In this document: positions 43,128 to 52,995 of the stretch, piece after piece
How the letters are laid out: each line of letters begins with the position of its first letter
Position numbering within the stretch: position 1 is the stretch's first letter
NCBI GenBank assembly: GCA_015232865.1
Contig: JADFYU010000012.1
Span: forward strand, 1 to 62,220
Reading direction: 5' to 3'
DNA: 62,220 bases
Origin: Magnetococcales bacterium
GTDB lineage: Bacteria > Pseudomonadota > Magnetococcia > Magnetococcales > UBA8363
Program-made: the position numbers and the translations under genes
The notes under the pieces: generated by a model
What the model was told of the DNA's origin: nothing
Databases searched by the model: none
The model's input: the letters and a program-made list of their open reading frames with translations, nothing else

Positions 43128-44309
43128 TTAGTCTCTTTCGATGGCAACGGCTATGCCTTGTCCGCCACCGATACAAAGGGTAGCGATTCCTTTTTTGGCA
43201 TCGCGGCGACCCATTTCATAGATCAAGGAGACCAGAATACGAGCGCCGGAGGCTCCAACCGGATGGCCAAGGGCGATAGCACCGCCATTGACGTTGACTT
43301 TGCTTTCATCCCATCCCAGCTCTTGATTGACCGACATGGCTTGAGCGGCAAACGCTTCATTGGCTTCGATGAGATCCAGATCGTCAATGGACCAACCAGC
43401 CTTCTCCAGGCATTTTTTGACCGCAGGAATCGGGCCTGTTCCCATGATTTTCGGATCAACACCGGCACTGGCGTAGGCAACGATTCGCGCCAACGGTTTC
43501 AGACCCAGTTCATCGGCTTTTTTCTTGGAGGCGATGACCACAGCAGCAGCACCGTCGTTGATTCCTGAGGCGTTGCCAGCCGTCACCGTTCCGTCTTTGC
43601 TGAAGGCCGGACGCAAACTCGACAAACTTTCGGCTGTCACACCGGCTCTGGGAAATTGATCCGCATTGAAAATGATGGGTGGTTGTTTACGCTGAGGTAT
43701 TTCGATGGGAAGAATCTCATCTTCAAAACGACCGGCATTGATGGCCGCCTCGGCCTTGTTTTGAGAATTGGCGGCAAATTGATCTTGCTGTTCACGGGTA
43801 AAACCATACTTATCGGCAATATTCTGTGCGGTCGTTCCCATGTGATAATTATTAAAAGCGTCGGTCAATCCGTCATCGATCATGGTGTCGATCAATTTCC
43901 AGTCACCCATTTTTTGACCGTCACGGGCATTCATGAGGATGTGCGGAGAGAGGGTCATGTTTTCCTGACCGCCGGCTACAATGATATCAGCGTCACCGCA
44001 TTTGATGGCTTGAGCTGCCATACTGACTGATTTCAGTCCGCTGCCACAAAGTTTATTTACCGTTACCGACGGAACTTCCTTGGGAATACCGACCTTCATT
44101 GCTGCCTGACGGGCCGGATTCTGTCCACAACCTGCGGTAAGGATCTGACCCATGATCACCTCGTCAACCTGATCGAAGGAGACACCAGCCCGTTCCAGTG
44201 CACCGGCAATTGCAACAGCACCCAATTCATGAGCCGGTATCTTGGATAGAGTACCCAAGAAATTACCAACAGCCGTACGACCCGCACCTACAATGACAAT
44301 ATCGTCCAT
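43128..44309 (-). CDS. phaA: Acetyl-CoA acetyltransferase (beta-ketothiolase) PhaA
   Basis: A 393-residue thiolase that condenses two acetyl-CoA into acetoacetyl-CoA. The nucleophilic Cys is in [12 protein letters not shown] (about residue 89), the active His in [17 protein letters not shown], and the second Cys in TLCIGGGQG. It opens the pha locus, preceded by a 609-bp intergenic stretch with a promoter probably inside. Confidence 0.95.
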   Translation of the reverse strand: MDDIVIVGAGRTAVGNFLGTLSKIPAHELGAVAIAGALERAGVSFDQVDEVIMGQILTAGCGQNPARQAAMKVGIPKEVPSVTVNKLCGSGLKSVSMAAQAIKCGDADIIVAGGQENMTLSPHILMNARDGQKMGDWKLIDTMIDDGLTDAFNNYHMGTTAQNIADKYGFTREQQDQFAANSQNKAEAAINAGRFEDEILPIEIPQRKQPPIIFNADQFPRAGVTAESLSSLRPAFSKDGTVTAGNASGINDGAAAVVIASKKKADELGLKPLARIVAYASAGVDPKIMGTGPIPAVKKCLEKAGWSIDDLDLIEANEAFAAQAMSVNQELGWDESKVNVNGGAIALGHPVGASGARILVSLIYEMGRRDAKKGIATLCIGGGQGIAVAIERD

Positions 44310-44918
44310 AAGAACTCTCTCCCTCTATCTATTTTAACAAGTAATCAAAACTTCGTTATCAATAATTTTAATCTGGTCAACTCGATTCAGAGTAACTGGT
44401 TTACAGGTTCTACTCTCATTTTGAAAGGGTTTGTGTTTTGTTTAAACCAGATTTTTCTGTAAAAGGCCAGCGATCACACAAAAATTTGTTCACAGCGATC
44501 TTTAACAAAAATATTTTTATACATAATAAATTAATTTTTTCATAGTCGGTCTGGGTAAACTCTGTGGAAAAGTTGTTAGCAAGTCACTTTTCCGGGTATA
44601 AACTGGAGGATCAGTTATTAATCTGTTGAAAGATTCGCTGGGTTATACAGAAAGTACATTTGAAAAATACTTTTATATCCATGGAGTTGTGTGACCTTTC
44701 AAGTTTTGAACAGACCTCTTTATTAATCTTTCTCTCATATATGTTTATATGACCTAAAAAGGATTGTAGAAAAATATGACCTAAAAAAGGTTGTAGAAAA
44801 ATATGACCTAAAAAAGGTTGTAGAAAAATATGACCTAAAAAAGGTTGTAGAAACATCGTCGTGGATGTTCAGATTGTTGGATTGGTCATGAATCTCACCG
44901 CATCACGAGAGCGATATT
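44310..44918. other. Long AT-rich non-coding stretch upstream of phaA
   Basis: No supported gene. It should hold the pha promoter and the end of the aroK transcript. Apart from AT-rich leader sequence, the notable object is the 27-bp tandem array at 44748-44853. A short minus frame runs through the array with 9-residue repeats, but it has no ribosome site. Confidence 0.6.
44748..44853. repeat. Four 27-bp tandem repeats
   Basis: Units begin TATGACCTAAAAAAGGTTG at 44748, 44775, 44802 and 44829; the last is slightly short. The first unit has GGATTG instead of AGGTTG. It is a candidate variable-number locus. The purpose is not known. Confidence 0.85.
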
Positions 44919-45467
44919 TTATTGTTTTTCTGGATAGTCCTTGATCAGTTGGCAAATCTGTTCAACCAGTTTTTTGCGTTTTGTTCCACCAATCTCAATG
45001 GTGACATCGGCCGCTTGTTTGTAAAACGGAAGTCGCCTTTCCATGATTTTTTGAATCGGTTCGGAAATACTCAGAGGAGGTCTCGTGGCACTAGCTCTGG
45101 CTTTCTTCAACAAGACAGAGATATCCTCCTTCAACCAGATCACCAGACCCCTCTTTTTAAGCAAGGCCACTTTCCGGTCACTGTAAACCTCCTTGTCCTC
45201 TTCATCCAGATCGACTACGACGCCACCGCCAGTATCGATGATCAGGTTGTCCTGATTGACGATTTTCTTGACAACCAAATATTCAAGCTCTCTAAAAACA
45301 TGCCAATCACCGTTATTTTTCTTGAGAATGGTATCAATCTGATCTCCTTGATTCTCATAAGGGATCAAGGCATCCGTCGAAAAAACAAACCGTTTGGTTC
45401 GTACGGATAACAATCTGGATACGCTGGATTTTCCACAACCCCTCATACCAATCAGCACAATATTCAT
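44919..45467 (-). CDS. aroK: Shikimate kinase
   Basis: A 182-residue P-loop kinase that phosphorylates shikimate. Walker A GMRGCGKSS, the substrate Asp in STDALI, Arg in FRELE, GGGVV, and the lid arginine RPPLS are all present. It lies downstream of a small membrane protein with a 4-bp overlap (ATGA). The product feeds chorismate, which ubiC also uses. Confidence 0.92.
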   Translation of the reverse strand: MNIVLIGMRGCGKSSVSRLLSVRTKRFVFSTDALIPYENQGDQIDTILKKNNGDWHVFRELEYLVVKKIVNQDNLIIDTGGGVVVDLDEEDKEVYSDRKVALLKKRGLVIWLKEDISVLLKKARASATRPPLSISEPIQKIMERRLPFYKQAADVTIEIGGTKRKKLVEQICQLIKDYPEKQ

Positions 45468-45718
45468 GTCGTTGACCTTGTAAAATGACGGACGGCTTTT
45501 AATATAAACAGCAGTGGAAGAGTACCATGCATCAGCAGATCGAAGATATCGATCGGCTTGACCAGTGTTCCGGTAAAGAGCATGGAAATTTTTTCTAAGA
45601 GGTGAGGTTGATCAATCGGAATAATGCCAATGACAACGGCTAAAGGTGCGATATGCCAGGGAATTTTATCTAACCAATGGTCAGGTTCTTTTTGATCTGT
45701 CGGTCTTGCTTGGTTCAT
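45464..45718 (-). CDS. Small two-helix membrane protein
   Basis: An 84-residue protein with two hydrophobic stretches (WHIAPLAVVIGIIPI and HGTLPLLFILKAV) and the segment KISMLFTGTLVKPIDIFDLL between. It resembles short proteins often labelled RND transporter in databases, although it is far too small to be one. It overlaps aroK by 4 bp. Role unknown. Confidence 0.7.
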   Translation of the reverse strand: MNQARPTDQKEPDHWLDKIPWHIAPLAVVIGIIPIDQPHLLEKISMLFTGTLVKPIDIFDLLMHGTLPLLFILKAVRHFTRSTT

Positions 45719-45943
45719 GGGTGGTCCTTTATCATTCCCGAAGTCGCAGATTTAGCCGTACAGGGAATATATTTTAAACAATATGGCCGTTTGCATCAAT
45801 GTGTGTTTCAATCCATCAGTTACGGATCAATTTTCTGGATGGATTAAGTTATCCAATCTGTTACTATCCGGACTTGCAGATTGCAACAATTTGGTAATAT
45901 ACCAAGGGAATCGATAAAAACCACCATTTGTAGAGAGAATTTT

Positions 45944-47224
45944 ATGTCCCTGTCCGATCAAATTTTTCAAAAATCACAAAAAATCATTCCTGGCGGCGTT
46001 AACAGTCCGGTCCGGGCATTTAAATCCGTCGGTGGTACTCCACCATTTATACGCGAGGCCGATGGAGCGATCATTACCGATATTGATGGAAATCACTATG
46101 TAGACTATGTCGGGTCATGGGGACCGATGATCGCCGGCCACAGCCACCCCCATGTGGTAAAAGCCATCAAAACCGCCGCAGAAAAAGGTTGCTCGTTCGG
46201 TGCACCCACCATGGCTGAGTATTACCTGGCCAAGAAGATTTCAGAAGTTGTTCCTTCAATGGAAATGATGCGATTGGTCAACTCCGGCACCGAAGCCACC
46301 ATGAGCGCTCTGCGTCTGGCGCGAGCGGCAACCAAACGAGATCTGATTCTAAAATTTGACGGCTGCTATCATGGTCACGCCGACAGCCTGCTGGTTTCAG
46401 CCGGCTCCGGTGCCGCCACGTTCGGTGTTCCTTCCTCACCGGGAATAACCCAAAAGACAGCGGAAGACACCTTGACCCTCCCCTACAACGATTTGGATGC
46501 GGTCGATGCTCTGTTTCTGAAAAAAGGTATGCAGATCGCCGCCATCATTGTCGAACCCGTTGCTGGTAATATGGGCTGCGTACTGCCCAAGGTGGGATTT
46601 CTTCAGGGCTTGCGTCGTATCTGTGACTCCTTTGGCTCTGTGCTGATCTTTGACGAGGTAATGACCGGATTCCGCGTTGCTCACGGTGGCGCCCAGGCTG
46701 TCTACGGCATTAAACCGGACTTGACGACATTGGGCAAAATCGTTGGAGGCGGCCTTCCGGTCGGAGTCTATGGTGGCCGACGGGATCTCATGGAACAAAT
46801 CTCCCCTTCTGGACCAGTCTATCAAGCCGGAACCCTCTCCGGCAATCCACTGGCCACGGCGGCGGGATTGGCCATGCTCAAGGTTATTTCCCAACCCGGT
46901 TTCTACGAAACCCTGGAGTGGCGCGCCCAACGATTGACCGATGGTATCAGTGAAGCGTTGAACAAGGCCGGTGTTGCCCATGTCGGCACTCGTCTCGGCT
47001 CCATGTTCGGCCTCTTTTTCACCGATCTGCCCCAGGTGGAAAATTTCGAGCAGGCTGCCAAATCCAATATTATCCGCTTTAACAAATGGTTTCATGGCAT
47101 GCTCAACGAAGGAATTTATCTGGCACCCAGCCAATACGAAGCTGGGTTTATCTCATTTGCTCATTCCGATGAAATTGTCGATCAAACCATCACCGCCGCA
47201 ACCAAAGTGGCCAACACCCTGTAA
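45944..47224 (+). CDS. hemL: Glutamate-1-semialdehyde 2,1-aminomutase
   Basis: A 426-residue PLP aminomutase that makes 5-aminolevulinate in the C5 haem pathway. Signatures: [34 protein letters not shown], and the PLP lysine in [14 protein letters not shown]. The start at 45944 has GAGAG upstream and gives normal length; the frame extends 21 codons upstream. Monocistronic. Confidence 0.96.
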   Translation: MSLSDQIFQKSQKIIPGGVNSPVRAFKSVGGTPPFIREADGAIITDIDGNHYVDYVGSWGPMIAGHSHPHVVKAIKTAAEKGCSFGAPTMAEYYLAKKISEVVPSMEMMRLVNSGTEATMSALRLARAATKRDLILKFDGCYHGHADSLLVSAGSGAATFGVPSSPGITQKTAEDTLTLPYNDLDAVDALFLKKGMQIAAIIVEPVAGNMGCVLPKVGFLQGLRRICDSFGSVLIFDEVMTGFRVAHGGAQAVYGIKPDLTTLGKIVGGGLPVGVYGGRRDLMEQISPSGPVYQAGTLSGNPLATAAGLAMLKVISQPGFYETLEWRAQRLTDGISEALNKAGVAHVGTRLGSMFGLFFTDLPQVENFEQAAKSNIIRFNKWFHGMLNEGIYLAPSQYEAGFISFAHSDEIVDQTITAATKVANTL

Positions 47225-47591
47225 AGCCCATCATTCACCGTTTGGCTCTTTTCTTGCTGTTTCTTGAATCCAAACCGAAGGCAAAAAACAAATAAATAAA
47301 GGGTAGAGTCTGGGACGGTTTTCCGCCCCCAGTGGGTTCCGAGGCAATGCCCAGAAAAAATCCAACCCGAAAAATGGCAGTTGTTGTCCTCCTCCACGCC
47401 CAACAGACAAATGGGTTCGAAGTGATGATTTTTTTTGAATGATCAACTTTGAAGTTGAAAATTTGTCAACTTGTATACCAAAAAAATCATATAGTTAAAT
47501 AAATATGCTAAAAAGGCATGCTTTGTGCTAGTTAGTCTGTGCAGAATCGTTTTTACTACCTTTCGTCAACAAATTGACTTAGGAGAGTCAG
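47225..47591. other. Gap between hemL and the flagellar operon
   Basis: Contains the GC-rich repeat copy B (47301-47356) and then an AT-rich region near 47430-47580 that should carry the flagellar operon promoter. I do not see a convincing sigma-28 or sigma-54 site. No gene. Confidence 0.55.
47301..47356. repeat. GC-rich intergenic repeat, copy B
   Basis: About 56 bp homologous to 37318-37372: GAGTCTGGGACGGTTTTCC then CAGTGGGTTCCGAGGCAA. Same orientation, also preceded by an A-rich tract and located after a gene end. Divergence suggests old copies rather than recent moves. Confidence 0.72.
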
Positions 47592-47999
47592 ATGAGTGGT
47601 TACGGTCTATTGGGAGAAACTGGAGCATTTAAGGCAAATTTGCTGAATTTGCGTCAACAACGTCAGGATATCGTCGCTGCCAACGTTGCCAATGCCGATA
47701 CACCGGGCTACAAGGCCAAACGGCTTAATTTTGAGGAAGAGATGCTGAGGGCGTTTCCGCCACCGGATCAACTGGCCATGTCTCGTACCAGTGGAAAACA
47801 CATTCCGATTCCTTTTGGTGAGCCGGTGGCTGGAGAACTTCAGGCCGTGGAAACACCGATTCCCAAGGGTGATAAGAACAGCGTCGATCTGGAACAGGAG
47901 ATGGCCAGACAGACGGCCAACCAGTTGCTCTATAATTATGCTACCCAATCTTTGACCGGCCAGATCAAAACAATGCGAATGATGATTGATGGCCAATAA
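47592..47999 (+). CDS. flgB: Flagellar basal-body rod protein FlgB
   Basis: A 135-residue proximal rod protein: N-terminal rod motif RQQRQDIVAANVANADTPGYKA and LNFEEEML, with a C-terminal helix. First of the basal-body operon. GGAGAG precedes the ATG. Confidence 0.95.
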   Translation: MSGYGLLGETGAFKANLLNLRQQRQDIVAANVANADTPGYKAKRLNFEEEMLRAFPPPDQLAMSRTSGKHIPIPFGEPVAGELQAVETPIPKGDKNSVDLEQEMARQTANQLLYNYATQSLTGQIKTMRMMIDGQ

Positions 48000-48060
48000 G
48001 AGATGATAGTGGCCAGATAAGATAGATTTAAACAGAGAGATAAATTGTAAGGAAAAGAGA

Positions 48061-48489
48061 ATGGCTGATTTTTTAACATCGTTTCGAGTGACTGCATCGG
48101 GTCTGGCTGCTCAACGATTGCGCCTTAACCTGATTGCTGAGAACGTCGCCAACGCCCAAACCACTCGCACGGCAGAGGGCGGACCGTATAAAAGAAAAGA
48201 TCCCATCTTTGCGGCCAAACCGTTCAAGGAGATGTTGAGCCAGGAAGCGGTAGCCGGTTCAACCGGTGTCAGTGTCGAACGGGTTCATGTCGATGAGCGT
48301 CCACCGCGCATGCAGTATGATCCCAGCCACCCTGATGCCAACCGGGATGGTTATGTGGCTATGCCCAATATCGATATGGTGACGGAGATGGTCAATATGA
48401 TGTCAGCCAGTCGCTCCTATGAATCAAACGTATCGGTACTGAACGCTTCCAAGGCCATGGCCTTGAAGGCACTAGAAATTGGTAGATAA
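48061..48489 (+). CDS. flgC: Flagellar basal-body rod protein FlgC
   Basis: A 142-residue rod protein with the motif SGLAAQRLRLNLIAENVANAQT and the C-terminal MVNMMSASRSYESNVSVLNA typical of FlgC. Sixty bases after flgB. Confidence 0.95.
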   Translation: MADFLTSFRVTASGLAAQRLRLNLIAENVANAQTTRTAEGGPYKRKDPIFAAKPFKEMLSQEAVAGSTGVSVERVHVDERPPRMQYDPSHPDANRDGYVAMPNIDMVTEMVNMMSASRSYESNVSVLNASKAMALKALEIGR

Positions 48490-48503
48490 GGAGTAAATGA
48501 ATC

Positions 48504-48818
48504 ATGGCTATTAATTCAATTGGTAACGTTCCCCTCCCCACCCTACCTTCCCTGCCCTCCCTGACAGGTGGCGGTACGGGAAAAGCCGGTGCCTGGGAGG
48601 ATTTTTCAGTCACCCTGGCCAGGCAGATCAAGGAGACCGATCGGCTGCATAAAGAGGCCAAGGATATGGGGCGTAAGGCTCTGCTTGGTAATGCCGGGGT
48701 CAGTATCCATGAAGCCCAGATCGCCTCTTCCCAGGCCGAATTGCATTTGCGCTTGTTGTTGCAGGTCAGAAACAAGGCTGTCGAGGTCTATCGTGAAGTC
48801 ATGAGCATGCAAGCCTAA
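48504..48818 (+). CDS. fliE: Flagellar hook-basal body protein FliE
   Basis: A 104-residue MS-ring/rod junction protein. The C-terminal half carries the FliE pattern (SIHEAQIASSQAELHLRLLL then VRNKAVEVYREVMSM). The N-terminus is Pro/Gly-rich. Fourteen bases after flgC. Confidence 0.92.
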   Translation: MAINSIGNVPLPTLPSLPSLTGGGTGKAGAWEDFSVTLARQIKETDRLHKEAKDMGRKALLGNAGVSIHEAQIASSQAELHLRLLLQVRNKAVEVYREVMSMQA

Positions 48819-48898
48819 TGATCTTAATTTTACGGATTGATTGTGACAAAACCGTAAGGTTGACCCGAACGGAATGATAATGAAAAAAAGGAAAGACC

Positions 48899-50536
48899 AT
48901 GGCTGAATCAAGATCTGCCGCCGCAACGGCATCAGAAACACCGATGGAGGGGTTCACCAGCTTTTTGGAGAGATTGCCTCTGGGTGGTCGGAATGGATTG
49001 ATCATTGCGATCATTGCAACCATTCTCGCATTGACAACGGTGATCTGGTACACGACCCGACCCACCTTCAAAGTGCTTTTTTCCGGGCTACCGGAACAGG
49101 AAACAGGTCGGGTAGTCGATGAGTTGACCAAATCCAACATTCCCTACCAGATCAGTCTGGGCGGATCGACCATCGAGATTCCAGCAGACAAGGTCTATGA
49201 CGTTCGATTACAGTTGGCGACGTTGGGACTGCCCAAGCAAAATTCTGGGGTCGGATATGAAATATTTGACAATACCAGCTTGATTGGCATGACCGACTTT
49301 ATGCAAAACATGAATCATCAACGGGCCTTACAGGGCGAGTTGAGTCGAACCATCGAGAGTATCTCTTCCGTCAGCAGCGCTCGGGTTCATCTGGTCATTC
49401 CCAAAAGAAGCCTGTTTGAATCCGAGGAACGCGAAGCGACGGCTTCGGTTGTCATGGAACTTTCCCGTCCGCTGAATGCCAAACAGATTGATGGTATCGT
49501 TCATCTGGTCTCCTCGGGAGTCGAGGGTCTGAATGAGAACAATGTGACCCTGGTGGACCACAAAGGCAACATGATTGCCGGTGGCCGTGGCGGATCAGAG
49601 GATGGCCGTCTGGACTCCGATGAAACCATGGCCATGCAGCGTCAGGTCGAAAGATCTCTGGAAGAGCGGGCGCAAGCCATGCTCGATAAGATTGTCGGTA
49701 TCAATGCCAGTGGCATCAGCAAGAGTATCGTTCGGGTGACCGCTGAGTTGGATCTGGCCAGAATCGAACAACACAAAGAGATTTATAATCCGGATGGACA
49801 GGTCGCCCGAAGCGAGCAGTTTGTTACGGAATCCAGCCGCGGTAACTTTGGCGTCAGTGGAATTCCGGGAGTACGTCCCAACGATGCCAACGACAATACC
49901 GGTTCTGGAGCTTCCGGCTCGACACAAAGTCGGGATGTGGAGCGGGAGACCATCAATTATGAGATTCCAAAAACCATAGAAAAGGTCGTTCTGCCGGTCG
50001 GAACCATCAAACGTCTTTCGGTCGCCGTTTTGGTCGATACCAAATATACCCTGGCTGAAGATGGTGTGAACATGGTCAGCGAACAACGTTCTGAGCAAGA
50101 TATGGCCGCTCTTCAGGGTATTGTTGAACGGGCCATCGGATTCAGACAGGATAGAAATGACGAAATCAAAGTTGACCAAGTACCGTTTGAGCCTTTGGTC
50201 GCCGGTGATGCGGTCGGTCCCAAGTTCTGGGAAGATCCGGATTTCTACTTCCGTCTGGCCCTTGTCTTGGCCGTCTTTATTCTGCTGATGGTTGTTCTCA
50301 GACCGATGGTCAAGAAGTTCTTGAGTCCGGAGAAGTTTGGCGATACCAGCGGAATTCCGGCTACGGTTGCCGCTCTCGAAGAGCAGTTGCTGGCCGAGGG
50401 TATCGGAACCCTACCGACCGAGCAGCCCATGCGGACTCGGGTTCCAGATCGCAATATCAAGCTGACCTCGCAGATGATTGCCGAGCATACCGAGGAAGCA
50501 CGAGAGATCATCCGCTCCTGGATGGTTCAGGACTGA
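48899..50536 (+). CDS. fliF: Flagellar MS-ring protein FliF
   Basis: A 545-residue inner-membrane ring protein with a first helix around 33-50 and a second near 440-460, large ring-building modules between (LPKQNSGVGYEIFDN, SARVHLVIPKRSLFE), and a C-terminal FliG-binding tail. Normal for the family. Spaced 80 bp after fliE. Confidence 0.96.
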   Translation: MAESRSAAATASETPMEGFTSFLERLPLGGRNGLIIAIIATILALTTVIWYTTRPTFKVLFSGLPEQETGRVVDELTKSNIPYQISLGGSTIEIPADKVYDVRLQLATLGLPKQNSGVGYEIFDNTSLIGMTDFMQNMNHQRALQGELSRTIESISSVSSARVHLVIPKRSLFESEEREATASVVMELSRPLNAKQIDGIVHLVSSGVEGLNENNVTLVDHKGNMIAGGRGGSEDGRLDSDETMAMQRQVERSLEERAQAMLDKIVGINASGISKSIVRVTAELDLARIEQHKEIYNPDGQVARSEQFVTESSRGNFGVSGIPGVRPNDANDNTGSGASGSTQSRDVERETINYEIPKTIEKVVLPVGTIKRLSVAVLVDTKYTLAEDGVNMVSEQRSEQDMAALQGIVERAIGFRQDRNDEIKVDQVPFEPLVAGDAVGPKFWEDPDFYFRLALVLAVFILLMVVLRPMVKKFLSPEKFGDTSGIPATVAALEEQLLAEGIGTLPTEQPMRTRVPDRNIKLTSQMIAEHTEEAREIIRSWMVQD

Positions 50537-50548
50537 TCGCACCCTTCT

Positions 50549-50584
50549 CTCCCTAGGCCGCACTGTTACAGGCGGCTTGGGGAG
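50549..50584 (+). other. Intercistronic hairpin between fliF and fliG
   Basis: Arms CTCCCTAGGCCGC and GCGGCTTGGGGAG pair with wobble; no T-run follows. It may modulate mRNA stability or be a weak terminator so that fliG is less expressed, but no test is possible here. Confidence 0.5.
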
Positions 50585-50628
50585 TTTGAACTGAAAAATA
50601 GATAGAGCATGAATTTTAGGAGAATCTG

Positions 50629-51705
50629 ATGGCCAATACGATAGCATGGGATGCGGACGAGAATGAGGAAGCTCCGGTAGTCAAAAGAAAGCGCAACCGG
50701 ATTTCCGGCAAGGAGAAAGCGGCTATTTTTCTTCTGTCCATACCGGACGAGGATTCCAAAAAAATCATGGCTGGTATGAAAGAAGATGAAATAAAAGAGA
50801 TTTCTCGCGTTATCTCCCGTATGGGCGTCATGCCTCAAGAGGTGGTTAAAGCGGTACGGCAAGAGTTTTTGGATAAGTTTGAGTTTCAGCAGTTTGATGT
50901 TCGTGGTGGTATGAACAAGGTCAAGGATCTGGTCATGAAGGCCTTGGGTAAAGAGAAGGGTCGTCATCTGCTCAAAGAGTTGCAGAGCGGTCCCAAAAAT
51001 ACCCCCTGGGAGATTCTCAATGCCATGGAACCCACCTTGGTGGCGACATTCCTGGGCAACGAGCATCCACAGAGTATCGCGATGATTCTCTCCCAGCTTC
51101 AGACCGAACAGGCTTCGTTTGTCATCGACTTTTTGACACAGGAGGTTCGCCAAGAGGTCATCTATCGCATGGCCAAGCTGGGCAGTCTGCCACCGGGAGC
51201 CATCGAAGATATCGAAGAGTCATTGCTGACCGAGCTGGATACCCTGGGTGCGACCCGTGGCGGATACGCTCAAGAGGCCGGTGGTGGTGTCATCAAGGTG
51301 GCTGAGCTGCTCAATATGATGAGCCGCGAGGTTTCCGACAGCCTGCTCTCCTATCTGGATGAAGAGGATAATCCGTTGGCGGAGGAGGTTCGCAAGGAGA
51401 TGTTCCTCTTCGAGGATCTGTTGCTTATGGACGACAAGAGCTTCCAGACTCTGCTGCGCGAGGTTTCCAACGACGAACTATTGGCGGCTCTCAAGGGGGC
51501 CGACGAGCGACTCAAAGAGAAATTCTTCCAAAACATGTCCGAACGGGCGGCCGAAATGTTGCGCGAAGATCTGGATATGATGGGTCCGGTCAAGGTAGCC
51601 GATGTGGAATCGGCCCAGCAGAGCATCCTAAAAGCGGCTCGCCGTCTGGAGTCGGAAGGTTCCATCGTGATCATGGGCAAAGGTTCGGACGACGTTGTGT
51701 TGTAA
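50629..51705 (+). CDS. fliG: Flagellar motor switch protein FliG
   Basis: A 358-residue rotor protein. N-terminal (LKNAPW-type NTPWEILNAM), middle (EHPQSIAMILSQL) and C-terminal domain (LLMDDKSFQTLLREV with charged residues for stator contact) are all present. About 20 residues longer at the N-terminus than E. coli. Confidence 0.95.
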   Translation: MANTIAWDADENEEAPVVKRKRNRISGKEKAAIFLLSIPDEDSKKIMAGMKEDEIKEISRVISRMGVMPQEVVKAVRQEFLDKFEFQQFDVRGGMNKVKDLVMKALGKEKGRHLLKELQSGPKNTPWEILNAMEPTLVATFLGNEHPQSIAMILSQLQTEQASFVIDFLTQEVRQEVIYRMAKLGSLPPGAIEDIEESLLTELDTLGATRGGYAQEAGGGVIKVAELLNMMSREVSDSLLSYLDEEDNPLAEEVRKEMFLFEDLLLMDDKSFQTLLREVSNDELLAALKGADERLKEKFFQNMSERAAEMLREDLDMMGPVKVADVESAQQSILKAARRLESEGSIVIMGKGSDDVVL

Positions 51706-51772
51706 TCCTGGAAACGGTAATTGAAAAAATAGATCTGGTGGGGCGATCAGCTTTTGATCGGGCAGCATTTTT

Positions 51773-51856
51773 TTGGGGCTTAGCCTTGGACCCACTCATT
51801 TTTAATGGTTTTTTTGCCTTCGGCCAACCCATCCTGTGAGATTGGTTAAGCCCCAA
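51773..51856. other. Inverted repeat between fliG and fliH
   Basis: TTGGGGCTTAGCC (51773-51785) and GGTTAAGCCCCAA (51844-51856) pair with one mismatch, flanking a 58-bp loop. It could be a structural feature of the operon mRNA or a small inserted repeat. Confidence 0.5.
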
Positions 51857-51873
51857 GCAGTGGAGAAAACGGT

Positions 51874-52995
51874 ATGGCGGCATCCGGTATGGAACTCATC
51901 AAAGAATCTGATGCGAAAGATTCTTTTAGTCCAGTGGGATTTGAGACGCTCCTTTCTCGAAGCAATGAGAAGGGAACGGCGGATAAGGATCATTTTATCC
52001 GCTTTATGCCCGATGGAAGTCTGCCGGTCATCAAAAAAATGGTCGAGGTGATCGAGGTCTCCGCTGAGGAGATCCATCAACGTAAACTGGAGAAAATTGA
52101 ACGGGAGGTCTATCAAAAAGCTTTTGAAGAGGGAGAAAAAACCGGTTTGGAAATCGGCCAGGAGAAGATGGAGCAAGAGATCAATCGACTGATTCCACAA
52201 CTGGAAAGTCTCATTCGAGAGTTGGACGATCTCCCCCATCGGGTTTTTGTCGCCTCCGAACATTTTTTGGTCGAGACTCTCCTCTCTTTCAATCGCGCCT
52301 TGTTATCCCATGAATTGTCCGTCAACCCCGAAGGGATTGCTCAGCGGGTTCGCCAGATCTTGGATCGTTCCATGGGTCGAAAAAACATTGTTATTCGCGT
52401 GTCGCCCGGCAATGCTGAAATATTAAAACGGATGAAGAGTTTTGATAAAATAGACATTGAAGGGGATGAATCCATTGCTCCCGGTTCGGTGATGATGGAG
52501 AGTGACTTTGGCGGAATGGAAAATAACCTGGAGAGACGGTTACGAGAGGTTGAAACAGCTTTTCGCAAACAATTACAAGAACGTCTGGATGACAGTGGTA
52601 TTTCTGAATTTGCTGACCTGGCCCGGGAAAGAGCCCTCAAAGAGAGTCAGGCGGAGCTTGCGTTTTTGGCAGAAGATCCGCAACCGGAAGAGTTGTTGGA
52701 CGATTCGGATGAATCGATGGATGAGGATGACCAGGACGATTTTCCCCTGGAGGCGGTATCTGAAGATTTATTGAATGAATTTTCCGAAGAGGATGAGGAT
52801 GAAGAACTGAAAATGGCGTTTTCCGACGACGGTATCTCTGATATGGATTCAGATCTGTTGAACGAGTTTTCCGAAGAGTATGAAGAGACCTTGGAGCCGG
52901 AAGAATCGGTTTTGCGTGCAGCGGATTCGGATGAAAAAGATCAAGCATTCTCGGAAGAATTGGAAGAACCATTTGACCATGATTTGGAGTCCTAA
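51874..52995 (+). CDS. fliH: FliH-like export regulator with long acidic C-terminal tail
   Basis: A 373-residue protein. The first 255 residues look like FliH: a helical stalk (AFEEGEKTGLEIGQEKMEQE with regular Gly spacing) and a C-terminal V-ATPase-E-like domain (NIVIRVSPGNAEILKRM, IAPGSVMMESDFGGME). Residues about 275-373 are a very acidic Asp/Glu/Ser-rich extension with a repeated DLLNEFSEE. Normal FliH ends near 230. The ATG follows the inverted repeat by 17 bp. It overlaps fliI. Confidence 0.85.
   Translation: MAASGMELIKESDAKDSFSPVGFETLLSRSNEKGTADKDHFIRFMPDGSLPVIKKMVEVIEVSAEEIHQRKLEKIEREVYQKAFEEGEKTGLEIGQEKMEQEINRLIPQLESLIRELDDLPHRVFVASEHFLVETLLSFNRALLSHELSVNPEGIAQRVRQILDRSMGRKNIVIRVSPGNAEILKRMKSFDKIDIEGDESIAPGSVMMESDFGGMENNLERRLREVETAFRKQLQERLDDSGISEFADLARERALKESQAELAFLAEDPQPEELLDDSDESMDEDDQDDFPLEAVSEDLLNEFSEEDEDEELKMAFSDDGISDMDSDLLNEFSEEYEETLEPEESVLRAADSDEKDQAFSEELEEPFDHDLES

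Noticed and set aside
44748..44853. CRISPR array
   Set aside because: The 27-bp units are directly adjacent without unique spacers, and no cas genes are present.
44611..44856. An 81-residue minus frame with FLQPFLGHI repeats
   Set aside because: It is generated by the 27-bp tandem array, has no ribosome site, and the repeats match no family. I treat the array as non-coding.
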